Of a stretch of DNA of 64,000 nucleotides, positions 54,193 to 61,854 are shown piece by piece. Source of the stretch: Pedobacter sp. (GTDB lineage: Bacteria; Bacteroidota; Bacteroidia; Sphingobacteriales; Sphingobacteriaceae); assembly GCF_031119335.1 (NCBI RefSeq), contig NZ_JAVHXT010000004.1:170774-234773 (forward strand), given 5' to 3'. The position numbers and the translations under genes were made by a program. The notes under the pieces are model-generated. The model saw only the letters and a list, made by a program, of their open reading frames with translations. It did not search any database and was not told where the DNA came from. Position 1 is the stretch's first letter; the number at the start of each line of letters is the position of its first letter.

Positions 54193-54948
54193 ATGATTTA
54201 CATTTTTGACGGCAGCTTAGAAGGATTACTCACGTCAGTTTTTGAATGGTTCGAAAGGAAACCTGGTGCAGTTACAATTGTAAGCAAACAAAAATATCAA
54301 CCAGATGTGTTTACAACAGCTTTTGAGGTTTTAACAGACAGAACCAAGGCAGATCGGGTTTGGCAAGGTTTAACCAAACGATTAGACAGGCGTTGGATGA
54401 GAAATGTTTATTGCGCATACCTTTCGGAAATACCCGAAATGCAGCAAGAGATTTTTGGCTTTTGCATTTACATTTTTCAAAATCCTGCAGGTGCCGAAAA
54501 AAATTACGGCAATGCCCAGGTTTTAAATATTGCACAAACTGCCAGAAAAGTAGAACGAGAAAAACATAGAATGGAAGCTTTTATCCGTTTCCAAAAAACT
54601 GCCGACGGGTTATTTTACTGTGGCATCGACCCAGATTTCAACGTAATCCCTTTGTTAGTCAACCATTTTAAAAACCGCTATGCAGACCAACAATGGATCA
54701 TTTACGATATCAAAAGGCATTATGGCATTTTCTACAATTTAGAAACGGTAGAAGAAATTGAAATGGATATCGATATTAATTTATTGAAAAAATCTAACCA
54801 GCACATGCTAGATGAACAAGAGATGTTGTATGCTGATTTATGGAAAGATTATTTTAAAAGCACCAACATTGTTGCCCGCAAAAACACAAAATTGCATACG
54901 CAGCATGTACCTAAACGTTATTGGAAATATTTGACTGAGAAATTGTGA
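54193..54948 (+). CDS. TIGR03915-family putative DNA repair protein, partner of the radical SAM enzyme
   Basis: 251 aa. The start MIYIFDGSLEGLLTSVFEWF and the later QFIIYD-like DQQWIIYDIKRHYGIFYN block (about 170-188) are typical of the family, which in other bacteria is found fused to or beside uracil-DNA glycosylase. No glycosylase domain is fused here. The C-terminus HTQHVPKRYWKYLTEK is also family-like. Works with the product of the preceding gene, by gene linkage. Confidence 0.85.
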   Translation: MIYIFDGSLEGLLTSVFEWFERKPGAVTIVSKQKYQPDVFTTAFEVLTDRTKADRVWQGLTKRLDRRWMRNVYCAYLSEIPEMQQEIFGFCIYIFQNPAGAEKNYGNAQVLNIAQTARKVEREKHRMEAFIRFQKTADGLFYCGIDPDFNVIPLLVNHFKNRYADQQWIIYDIKRHYGIFYNLETVEEIEMDIDINLLKKSNQHMLDEQEMLYADLWKDYFKSTNIVARKNTKLHTQHVPKRYWKYLTEKL

Positions 54949-54949
54949 T

Positions 54950-55058
54950 AACCACATAGAAACATATTAGATTGGCTTTTATATTGGAATTTATAAAATA
55001 ATTTTCGTTTAGTCGGAACTTGCTTACAGTACAAAGTATGCTATGTACCTATGTGGTT
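54950..55058. repeat. Dispersed palindrome, CACATAGG family, copy 3
   Basis: Left arm AACCACATAGAAACATA, right arm CTATGTACCTATGTGGTT, separated by about 75 bp. It is diverged relative to the perfect copy at 7747-7801. It begins 1 bp after the TIGR03915 stop codon. Confidence 0.7.
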
Positions 55059-55077
55059 TGAATTTATATGCAAGCAC

Positions 55078-55111
55078 TTAACATTATCTTAACTTATTAG
55101 CTGTAATTTAG
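55078..55111 (+). promoter_or_regulatory. Pho-box-like repeat and -7 box upstream of the histidine kinase
   Basis: TTAACA-N5-TTAACT (55078-55094) is followed after 9 bp by TAATTTAG (55104-55111, one mismatch to TAnnTTTG). The same layout precedes the DUF47-PiT genes. A 13-codon ORF (55115-55156, MKQRYEQFLNKIA) lies in the leader; there is no evidence that it is translated. Confidence 0.5.
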
Positions 55112-55223
55112 CAATATGAAACAGAGGTACGAACAATTCTTGAATAAGATAGCTTAGTACCTAGTTCTCATCTACTATTGGCAAACAAAACGCGTTTACG
55201 AGCTCATTAATAAAACAAAATAG

Positions 55224-56276
55224 ATGAAATTTAGTGTACTGGTTTTTATCACAGCCTTAGCCGTTGGCTTATCCATCGGTTTGGTGAATTATCACTTTCA
55301 ACAAAGCTGGTACTACTTGCTCATATCTTTTGGCGTATCATTTGGCACAAGCTTTTTGGTTTTCTATTACCTGTTAGAAAGATATATCTACAGTAAAATC
55401 AAACTTATTTACAAGCAAATTCATAGTTTAAAATTAGGTAAGGATTTAAAAGAAGCACTTGGCGAATATGTTAGCTCAGACCCCATAAACGATGTACAAC
55501 AAGAAGTAGAGGAATGGGCTGGCGAAAAAAAGAAGGAAATTGAGCTTCTTAAAAAGCAGGAACAATTTAGAAGAGAATTTTTGTCAAATGTTTCACACGA
55601 GTTTAAAACGCCACTATTTGCCATACAAGGATATATTGAAACGCTGCAAGATTGCATTGTTGATGATCCTGAAATGGCGGTGAGGTTTCTAAAGAAAGCC
55701 GAAAACAATATAGAACGACTGAGCTATTTGATTAAGGATTTGGATTCGATTTCTAAACTGGAAACCGGCGAAATTCCGATTAACTACGTTCGTTTTGATA
55801 TTGTGCCACTCATTAAAGAAGTATTAGAGATTTTGGAAGATAAGGCTACCTCTAACAAGACTAAATTCATTTTTAAGGATAAATACACTGCGCCAACTAT
55901 GGTACAAGCAGATAGAGAAAAGATAAGGCAGGTAATGATTAATCTTATCCAGAACTCTATTAAATATGGCAAAGAAAATGGTTCTACCTCTGTAAAGATT
56001 TTCGAATTACACGACCAATATCTAATTGAAGTGACGGATGACGGAATGGGCATTGAGGAAAAGCATTTACCACGTTTATTCGAACGTTTTTATAGAATAG
56101 ATTCACATCGTTCTAGAAAAGAAGGCGGCACAGGTTTAGGTTTGGCCATTGTAAAACATATTTTAGAAGCTCACCAACAAACCATCTCAGTACGTAGTAC
56201 GCCAAACATTGGGACTACTTTTGCTTTCACCTTGCAGAAAAGTAACGAACCTTTGTTAGGCTACGGTAAAAAATAA
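55224..56276 (+). CDS. Sensor histidine kinase, PhoR-like, without adjacent response regulator
   Basis: 350 aa. Two N-terminal membrane helices (about 5-22 and 29-52) with almost no periplasmic loop. A HAMP-like coiled linker leads to the HisKA box with H125 (LSNVSHEFKTPLFA), then an HATPase domain with QNSIKYG and GGTGLGLAIVKHI. Small-loop sensors of this kind fit PhoR, and the phosphate transport genes follow directly. No response regulator is next to it, unlike usual phoPR operons. It may work with a regulator encoded elsewhere. Confidence 0.9.
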   Translation: MKFSVLVFITALAVGLSIGLVNYHFQQSWYYLLISFGVSFGTSFLVFYYLLERYIYSKIKLIYKQIHSLKLGKDLKEALGEYVSSDPINDVQQEVEEWAGEKKKEIELLKKQEQFRREFLSNVSHEFKTPLFAIQGYIETLQDCIVDDPEMAVRFLKKAENNIERLSYLIKDLDSISKLETGEIPINYVRFDIVPLIKEVLEILEDKATSNKTKFIFKDKYTAPTMVQADREKIRQVMINLIQNSIKYGKENGSTSVKIFELHDQYLIEVTDDGMGIEEKHLPRLFERFYRIDSHRSRKEGGTGLGLAIVKHILEAHQQTISVRSTPNIGTTFAFTLQKSNEPLLGYGKK

Positions 56277-56368
56277 TATCCCAATTTCGCTATTTAAGGT
56301 TAGTACGAGGCATTTTACTAATCTACAATTTGTTATGGATTAACATTGAAGTAAAATTGTCACCAAAG

Positions 56369-56402
56369 TTAACATTAACTTAACATTGCGGTTTTACTTT
56401 TG
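56369..56402 (+). promoter_or_regulatory. Pho-box-like repeat and -7 box of the DUF47-PiT operon
   Basis: TTAACA-N5-TTAACA (56369-56385), another TTAACA at 56340, then after 9 bp TACTTTTG (56395-56402), an exact TAnnTTTG. No -33 TTTG is seen, consistent with activator dependence. Transcription would start near 56409. Confidence 0.6.
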
Positions 56403-56422
56403 CATCATATTTAAATACGAGT

Positions 56423-57064
56423 ATGAGCAATATATTTAGCTTCTTTACACCTAAAGACAAAAAATTCCAGCCATTATTTGAGCAAGCAGGAAGTAATGTT
56501 AGGAAAATTGCAGAAACACTTTTAGTTGTGGTTACCGCAGAAGATATCGAAAAAAGAAAAGAAGCCATTAAAGAGGTAGAACGCCTTGAACATGTTGGTG
56601 ATGATATTACCCACACCATTTTTATTGAACTAAGCAAAAACTTCATCACACCGTTTGATAGAGAAGATATTCACTCTCTAGCTAGCGCAATTGATGACAT
56701 TGCCGATTATATCCATGCATCTGCTGGAAACATTGAATTATACAATGTAACCAACATTGGCGAGCCAATGGTTAAACTTGCAGAATTGCTTGTAGAAATG
56801 TGTACTGACCTTGAGAAAGCGATTAAAGAGCTAAGAAGCTTTAAAAATATTAGAGTAATTGCTGATGCTTGCGTTAGAATTAACAGCGCTGAAAACCAAG
56901 CAGATTACACTTGTAACTTAGCTATCGCTCGTTTATTCGAGTTTGAAACTAATGCAATTGAACTGATTAAGCAAAAAGAAGTACTACAAACACTTGAAAT
57001 TGCTACAGATAAATGTGAAGATGCTGCCAATGTGCTAGAATCTATCTTGGTTAAAAACGCATAA
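56423..57064 (+). CDS. DUF47 family PhoU-like accessory protein of PiT
   Basis: 213 aa, all-helical PhoU-like protein. Acidic metal-binding stretches of the family are visible, such as EVERLEHVGDDITH (near 50-63) and FDREDIHSLASAIDDIADYI (near 78-97). It is encoded 4 bp before a PiT transporter, the common pairing in which DUF47 proteins tune phosphate uptake. Cytoplasmic, peripheral. Confidence 0.93.
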   Translation: MSNIFSFFTPKDKKFQPLFEQAGSNVRKIAETLLVVVTAEDIEKRKEAIKEVERLEHVGDDITHTIFIELSKNFITPFDREDIHSLASAIDDIADYIHASAGNIELYNVTNIGEPMVKLAELLVEMCTDLEKAIKELRSFKNIRVIADACVRINSAENQADYTCNLAIARLFEFETNAIELIKQKEVLQTLEIATDKCEDAANVLESILVKNA

Positions 57065-57068
57065 AACC

Positions 57069-58364
57069 ATGATGACCATACTGATTTTAATTATTGTTTT
57101 AGCGCTAATCTTTGATTATATCAATGGATTTCATGATGCTGCTAATGCAATTGCAACCATTGTAGCTACAAAGGTACTTTCGCCTTTCCAAGCTGTAGTA
57201 TGGGCTGCATTTTTCAACTTTTTGGCCTATTGGGTGTTTGGTTTCGGCGTTGCCGATACTGTTGCCAAAACAGCCGACACCATGTCTATTAACCTTACCG
57301 TTATCTTAGCTGGTATTATTGCCGCCATTATATGGAACTTATTAACCTGGTGGTTTGGTATTCCTTCTAGTTCATCACACACTTTAATTGGTGGTTTTGC
57401 AGGTGCGGCTATTGCCCACGCCGGCTTAGACGTAGTAAACTGGTACAAAGAAGGCAAAGCTGGAGAAATGCCAACAGGCGTTCTGGTTATTGTTGGATTT
57501 ATAGTTTTAGCGCCACTTATCGGGGCTATTGTATCTTATGCCATTTCGGCTTGGTTACTACATTCTGCAAAAAGAAGCATTTGGCCAAAACTTTTCACGT
57601 TATCATTAATGATCGCAACGGTGGTATTTGTTTACTTCCAGATGGTGCCTTATGATAAGATTCACAAACCTCGCTTTGAGTCTCATTTCTGGAGCGTAGT
57701 ATTCGAATCGCATAACATCAAATGGTTTTTGGTAGCATTTATCATCCTAACTATTAGCTCATTCTGTTTGATCTTTAGCTTCTTGAGCCATCATCAGTCT
57801 ACAAAATGGCTTAGAAAAATGCAGTTATTATCATCTGCAGCTTTCAGCTTAGGTCACGGTGGTAACGATTCGCAAAAAGTTATGGGTATTATTGCAGCAG
57901 CAATTTTGGTATATGTACATCAAGAAGGTGTTACTATGGCGAGTATGCCAGATTGGCTGCACGTTGTATTACCTTACAAAGATGCCAGCGGCGATGATGT
58001 AGCAGCACAAATGCCTGCTTGGATTCCACTAGCGTGTTATACCGCAATCTCGGTAGGAACGTTAAGCGGTGGTTGGAAAATCGTGAAAACCATGGGTTCT
58101 AAAATTACTAAAGTAACGCCATTTGAGGGTGTAACCGCAGAAACAGCAGGTGCTTTAACGCTATATTTTACTGAGCACTTAAAAATCCCAGTAAGTACAA
58201 CACACACCATTACAGGATCTATTATTGGTTCGGGTTTAACAAAAGGAACCTCTGCAGTAAAGTGGGGAGTAACTGTTAAATTGGTATGGGCTTGGGTTTT
58301 AACAATTCCAGTTTCGGCAGCTTTAGCAGCGATATTATATTATATCTTAAAGATCTTTATTTAA
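57069..58364 (+). CDS. PiT family low-affinity inorganic phosphate transporter
   Basis: 431 aa with about ten membrane helices. The two inverted family signatures are in place: GFHDAANAIATIVAT near residue 18 and SLGHGGNDSQKVMGIIA near 258. A serine-rich loop PSSSSHT and its mirror PVSTTHTITGS (near 376) are also present. Cation-coupled phosphate uptake. Regulated with the DUF47 gene by the upstream Pho-box-like site. Confidence 0.95.
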   Translation: MMTILILIIVLALIFDYINGFHDAANAIATIVATKVLSPFQAVVWAAFFNFLAYWVFGFGVADTVAKTADTMSINLTVILAGIIAAIIWNLLTWWFGIPSSSSHTLIGGFAGAAIAHAGLDVVNWYKEGKAGEMPTGVLVIVGFIVLAPLIGAIVSYAISAWLLHSAKRSIWPKLFTLSLMIATVVFVYFQMVPYDKIHKPRFESHFWSVVFESHNIKWFLVAFIILTISSFCLIFSFLSHHQSTKWLRKMQLLSSAAFSLGHGGNDSQKVMGIIAAAILVYVHQEGVTMASMPDWLHVVLPYKDASGDDVAAQMPAWIPLACYTAISVGTLSGGWKIVKTMGSKITKVTPFEGVTAETAGALTLYFTEHLKIPVSTTHTITGSIIGSGLTKGTSAVKWGVTVKLVWAWVLTIPVSAALAAILYYILKIFI

Positions 58365-58381
58365 GGATACTTTTAAAACAT

Positions 58382-58415
58382 AGAAAAGGCAGTTAATTGG
58401 TTAACTGCCTTTTCT
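58382..58415. terminator. Bidirectional terminator between the PiT and NadR-like genes
   Basis: AGAAAAGGCAGTTAA and TTAACTGCCTTTTCT are perfect 15-bp complements around TTGG, with T-rich exits in both directions. Confidence 0.9.
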
Positions 58416-58428
58416 GTTATATATCACA

Positions 58429-58486
58429 TCATTGCGAGGCACGAAGCAATCTTATTCCTCGAAGATTGCTTCGTGCCTCGCAATGA
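58429..58486. repeat. Perfect GTCATTGCG-family palindrome
   Basis: TCATTGCGAGGCACGAAGCA (continuing ATCTT) is mirrored exactly by AAGATTGCTTCGTGCCTCGC (continuing AATGA), giving a 25-bp stem and an 8-nt loop. It is the cleanest copy of this family in the window. Confidence 0.9.
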
Positions 58487-58495
58487 CGAAAACAC

Positions 58496-59035
58496 CTAAA
58501 TAGTCCCTAACAAAAACTCATCGATTACTTCCACTGCGTTTTTAAAGCGCTCTTCCCCTAATCCTGACACTACTTTGTAGTTTGCGCCGAGTGCCTTCAA
58601 TTCTTTGTGCCAAACCTGCATAAAATGCTCGCGTTGGTTAGGAAAATCTCTTAAAGGGTCATCTTGCCAAGGCAAATCAATATCTAACAACACATAAAAA
58701 TCATAGGGATTTGTTGTCAACCCATCTAGTACAATTTGTGGCGTTTCTCCAAAAAAAGCATCGCTCCAAATCTTTACCGTTAAAAAAGTAGTATCACAAA
58801 TGATGAAATCTGTTTCTGTCATTGCAAGTACAGACTGCTCTAAGGCATACTGCCCATGAAACATATTCACTTCATCTTGCAAAGTACAAGGTACTGTTAA
58901 TTTCTCGCAATAATAACGAGCGTATTCTGGCACCCAAGGTACTTGATAATATTTTGCCAAAGCCGTAGCCATTGTCGACTTTCCAGTACTCTCTGGACCT
59001 ACGATAGCTATTTTCTTAATGAAGCTCTTGTTCAC
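58496..59035 (-). CDS. NadR-like ribosylnicotinamide kinase (AAA/P-loop)
   Basis: 179 aa. Walker A GPESTGKS (13-20) and the nucleoside-kinase features VPEYARYY and ICDTTFLTVKIW match the C-terminal kinase domain of NadR. The N-terminal adenylyltransferase and HTH parts of enterobacterial NadR are absent. It starts with GTG at 59035 and overlaps the end of pnuC by 20 bp, so the two are coupled. Likely phosphorylates imported nicotinamide riboside to NMN, trapping it for NAD synthesis. Confidence 0.88.
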   Translation of the reverse strand: MNKSFIKKIAIVGPESTGKSTMATALAKYYQVPWVPEYARYYCEKLTVPCTLQDEVNMFHGQYALEQSVLAMTETDFIICDTTFLTVKIWSDAFFGETPQIVLDGLTTNPYDFYVLLDIDLPWQDDPLRDFPNQREHFMQVWHKELKALGANYKVVSGLGEERFKNAVEVIDEFLLGTI

Positions 59036-59636
59036 GATAAGTTCTTCTCCAATCTAAATATCCTTTTACGGCAATGATAACCAAAATAGCATATAGCACC
59101 GCATAAAGGTTCAGGTTTTTATAGATCAATAATGGAACATAGCAGATATCTACAATAATCCATAAAATCCAATTTTCCAATATTTTCCTAGTAAGCATAA
59201 TTTGGGCAACCAAACTTACAGCAGTACAAAAACCATCTTCGTAAGGTACGTTGGTTGGTGTGTATCTATCTAACAAATATCCCAACACAACGGAGAGCGT
59301 TAGAATCACAACTAATATCATTAACCAATGTTTCGCTTTAATACTTACAATAGGCTTTGTTGCTTCCTTTTTCTTGTTTAACCAAAACCACCAACCGTAA
59401 AAAGCCGTAAAAAGAAAGTAAAACTGTAATGCAAAATCACCGAATAGATGGCTATCAAAATACAGAATAGCACTAATAATTATACTTAAGATTGATATTG
59501 GCCAGTTTAAGATATTTTCTTTTGCCGCTAAGTAAATACAGGCAATGGTACTCAAAAAGCCCAACCATTCTAACCACGAAGTTTGATGTAATTGCTGTAA
59601 AAACTGCTGCCAAAAACCGGCTTCGAGTAAAATCAT
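59016..59636 (-). CDS. pnuC: PnuC-type nicotinamide riboside transporter
   Basis: 206 aa, about seven hydrophobic helices. The family features are WLEWLGFLSTIACIYLAAKE near the N-terminus, NWPISILSIIISAILYF in the next helices and the WWFWLNKK loop. PnuC-family members move vitamin nucleosides by facilitated diffusion, with specificity set by the coupled kinase; the NadR-like kinase points to nicotinamide riboside. No TPP-riboswitch-like sequence was seen upstream, which argues against the thiamine-specific PnuT group. Confidence 0.9.
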   Translation of the reverse strand: MILLEAGFWQQFLQQLHQTSWLEWLGFLSTIACIYLAAKENILNWPISILSIIISAILYFDSHLFGDFALQFYFLFTAFYGWWFWLNKKKEATKPIVSIKAKHWLMILVVILTLSVVLGYLLDRYTPTNVPYEDGFCTAVSLVAQIMLTRKILENWILWIIVDICYVPLLIYKNLNLYAVLYAILVIIAVKGYLDWRRTYREQELH

Positions 59637-59839
59637 TAATCAAATATAAATTGTATTTTCTTTTAATCACATTACTTGTCTCGATTTTCGGGATACACAG
59701 ATTTCTTTTGACATTAACACAAGAGTAAGCTTCAAATATGACGGGTCAAGAGCCTATTCATGTCGCTAAAAGGACCATATATTATGAATAAATTAGATCC
59801 ATCGCTGCACTCTGGATGACAAGGAGAATTGAGAAACCC

Positions 59840-59880
59840 CTATAAAAAAGAATTCCGGTAGGGAACAACCCCTACCGGAA
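59840..59880 (-). terminator. Strong hairpin with minus-strand T-run
   Basis: TTCCGGTAGGG (59853-59863) and CCCTACCGGAA (59870-59880) pair perfectly around AACAAC. The minus strand continues TTCTTTTTTATAG, a terminator-like exit, about 375 bp past the sorbosone dehydrogenase-like stop codon. It may alternatively belong to a plus-strand leader. Confidence 0.55.
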
Positions 59881-59901
59881 AATAAACCAAACAAACTATT
59901 T

Positions 59902-59952
59902 ATGAAGAATACCCTCTTACGAGGATGCTTTAGATCAATTATTAAATTTTAA
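59902..59952 (+). pseudogene. Possible 5' remnant of a plus-strand gene
   Basis: ATG opens a 16-codon frame (MKNTLLRGCFRSIIKF then stop) after a hairpin and an AACCAAACAAACTATTT leader. This resembles the start of a SusC-type or other exported protein gene in this group, but nothing follows. It may equally be a chance ORF. Confidence 0.2.
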
Positions 59953-60256
59953 TGTTGTATCAATCATCCAATCTGTAACAACAACATCTAATTAACTTCA
60001 ATTGTTTTCTTTTATTACAACATTTTTGCCAATAATTTAAAAACACTTGTTTCATGACGCTAACATGACCTTCAATCGCTCAACATCGTGTTTAATACAC
60101 ACTATCATAATTTTATCAATTTGGCACAATGTATACAATCACTGTCTTTGTTACATACTTGCAATTTGGGCGACTGCCATTTAGCCCTATAAAATATACA
60201 CTGTATAAAAAAACAGACAAACACAAAGCGACTAACTACCAATGAGTTAATGAAAT

Positions 60257-61579
60257 TTACTTCACTGCAACACGCCAAATTACGCCACTTACGTCATCTG
60301 CCACTAGCAAAGCACCATCTGATGTCACTACTACGCCTACTGGTCGGCCATAAACTTCACTTTTCGAAGCATCGGCAATAAAGCCGGTTAGAAAATCTTG
60401 CATTGGTCCAGTTGGTTTACCATCTTTAAATGGTACAAACGCAACTTTATAACCAGTAAGTTCTGATCTGTTCCACGAGCCATGCTGTCCTATAAATGCA
60501 CCACCTTGATATTTAGCGGGGAATTTATTGTTGGTATAGAATGCCAAGCCTAAAGATGCTGTATGCGAACCAACGGCAACATCAGGCACTAAGGTTTTCT
60601 TTACCAATTCTGGATTTACACCTTTTAACCTTGGGTCTTCGTGCTGACCAAAATAAGCGTAAGGCCATCCGTAAAATCCGCCTTCTTTAACGCTGGTAAT
60701 ATAATCTGGCACTAATTCATCTCCCAAACCATCTCTTTCATTTACTGCTGTCCACAACATATTGGTTGTTGGTGCCCAATCCATACCTACTGGATTACGT
60801 AAACCGCTTGCAAAAATTCTTTCGCTGGTACCGTCCGGATTTACCTCCAAAATGGCTGCTCTCTTTACCTCGTGTTCCATGCCATTCTCGCCAACATTAC
60901 TTCCAGAACCTACAGAAATGTAGATTTTATCCTTCGCTTTGCTTACCAAAAGATTTCTGGTCCAATGGTTATTGTAACCGCCAGCTGGCAAATCTAGAAT
61001 TTTCTTACCTTCACCTGTAATTTTAGTATCTCCAGATTTATAAGGAAACATCCACAAACCATCGGTGTTAGCTACATAAAACGAATTACCTATAAAAGCC
61101 ATCCCGTAAGGTTGGTTTAACCCCGAAAGAAAAGTAGTAGTAAGCTCTGGTTTACCATCTTGATTGCTATCCCTAAACAACATAATGGTATTTACGCTCT
61201 TGCCACCAACTTCAGATTTGGCTTTGCCAGAAATGGCGTTGGCAATGGCCTCCTTCGTGCTACGTTCCGAATTGGAAAGCGCCACTAAAACATCCCCGTT
61301 GGGAGCAATTACAATATTTCTCGGACTTTTCATGCCATCAGCAAACTTGCTGACTACAAATCCGGCTGGTGCTATTGGCATTTTATTAGCTGGCCAATCA
61401 ATTACCTTACTGAAATTATTTTTAGAAGCAGTGGTATCTGGTGCCGGGAGATTTAAGGTATCCACTCCTGTTTCGGCAGTATGCACTGTATCTGCTGTCT
61501 TATCTGATTTGTTTGCACTGTTACAAGCTTCAAAGAGCAAAGCAGATAACGCCAATAGTCCTAAGTATTTTGTTTTCAT
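60257..61579 (-). CDS. Sorbosone/glucose dehydrogenase-like beta-propeller lipoprotein
   Basis: 440 aa. Lipobox LFEAC (C19), then a serine/threonine/aspartate-rich linker to about 55. The six-bladed propeller typical of PQQ-type glucose/sorbosone dehydrogenases follows: MKSPRNIVIAPNGDVLVALS, LNQPYGMAFIGNSFYVANTDG, GGYNNHWTRNLL, SGLRNPVGMDWAPTTN and GQHGSWNRSELTGYKVAFVP. Expected to oxidise an aldose or polyol in the envelope; the cofactor and substrate are not certain. Single gene. Confidence 0.88.
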   Translation of the reverse strand: MKTKYLGLLALSALLFEACNSANKSDKTADTVHTAETGVDTLNLPAPDTTASKNNFSKVIDWPANKMPIAPAGFVVSKFADGMKSPRNIVIAPNGDVLVALSNSERSTKEAIANAISGKAKSEVGGKSVNTIMLFRDSNQDGKPELTTTFLSGLNQPYGMAFIGNSFYVANTDGLWMFPYKSGDTKITGEGKKILDLPAGGYNNHWTRNLLVSKAKDKIYISVGSGSNVGENGMEHEVKRAAILEVNPDGTSERIFASGLRNPVGMDWAPTTNMLWTAVNERDGLGDELVPDYITSVKEGGFYGWPYAYFGQHEDPRLKGVNPELVKKTLVPDVAVGSHTASLGLAFYTNNKFPAKYQGGAFIGQHGSWNRSELTGYKVAFVPFKDGKPTGPMQDFLTGFIADASKSEVYGRPVGVVVTSDGALLVADDVSGVIWRVAVK

Positions 61580-61745
61580 TTTATATCTTTTTAATTAACA
61601 CACTGCTTATCTAAACAGCTACAACTACAAGTTGTTTTCGATGTATTTTCCTGCATAAAGTAATCAACCACTTCATAGAATAATCATTGGCAAAAAAGCC
61701 TCAATATTTTTTAAAATAATAGCCCGAAAATTGCGCAGCAAATTG

Positions 61746-61776
61746 TATCTTTGCATCCCGACAGAGCAGTTGGGAT
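61746..61776 (+). promoter_or_regulatory. carB -7 box and adjacent hairpin
   Basis: TATCTTTG (61746-61753) is an exact TAnnTTTG; no -33 TTTG is seen at the right distance. ATCCCGAC (61755-61762) and GTTGGGAT (61769-61776) form an 8-bp stem with one G-T pair at the likely transcription start. The leader would be about 95 nt long. Confidence 0.45.
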
Positions 61777-61854
61777 TTTCAGTTCATAGCAAGAGGAATT
61801 CTCCCAGCTATCGGTCAGTTAGACTATCACTTTAGACTTTTTTAAAAACCCCAC

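Larger units (their letters stand above)
59637..60256. other. 620-bp intergenic region with a strong hairpin and a possible gene remnant
   Basis: Between pnuC and the sorbosone dehydrogenase-like gene, both on the minus strand. It contains an 11-bp hairpin (59853-59880) and a 16-codon plus-strand ORF (59902-59952). The remaining roughly 300 bp is AT-rich, with no ORF or repeat that I recognise. Confidence 0.5.

Noticed and set aside
59637..60256. TPP riboswitch or tRNA gene upstream of pnuC
   Set aside because: No CTGAGA-type core or cloverleaf with a TTC-loop was found.
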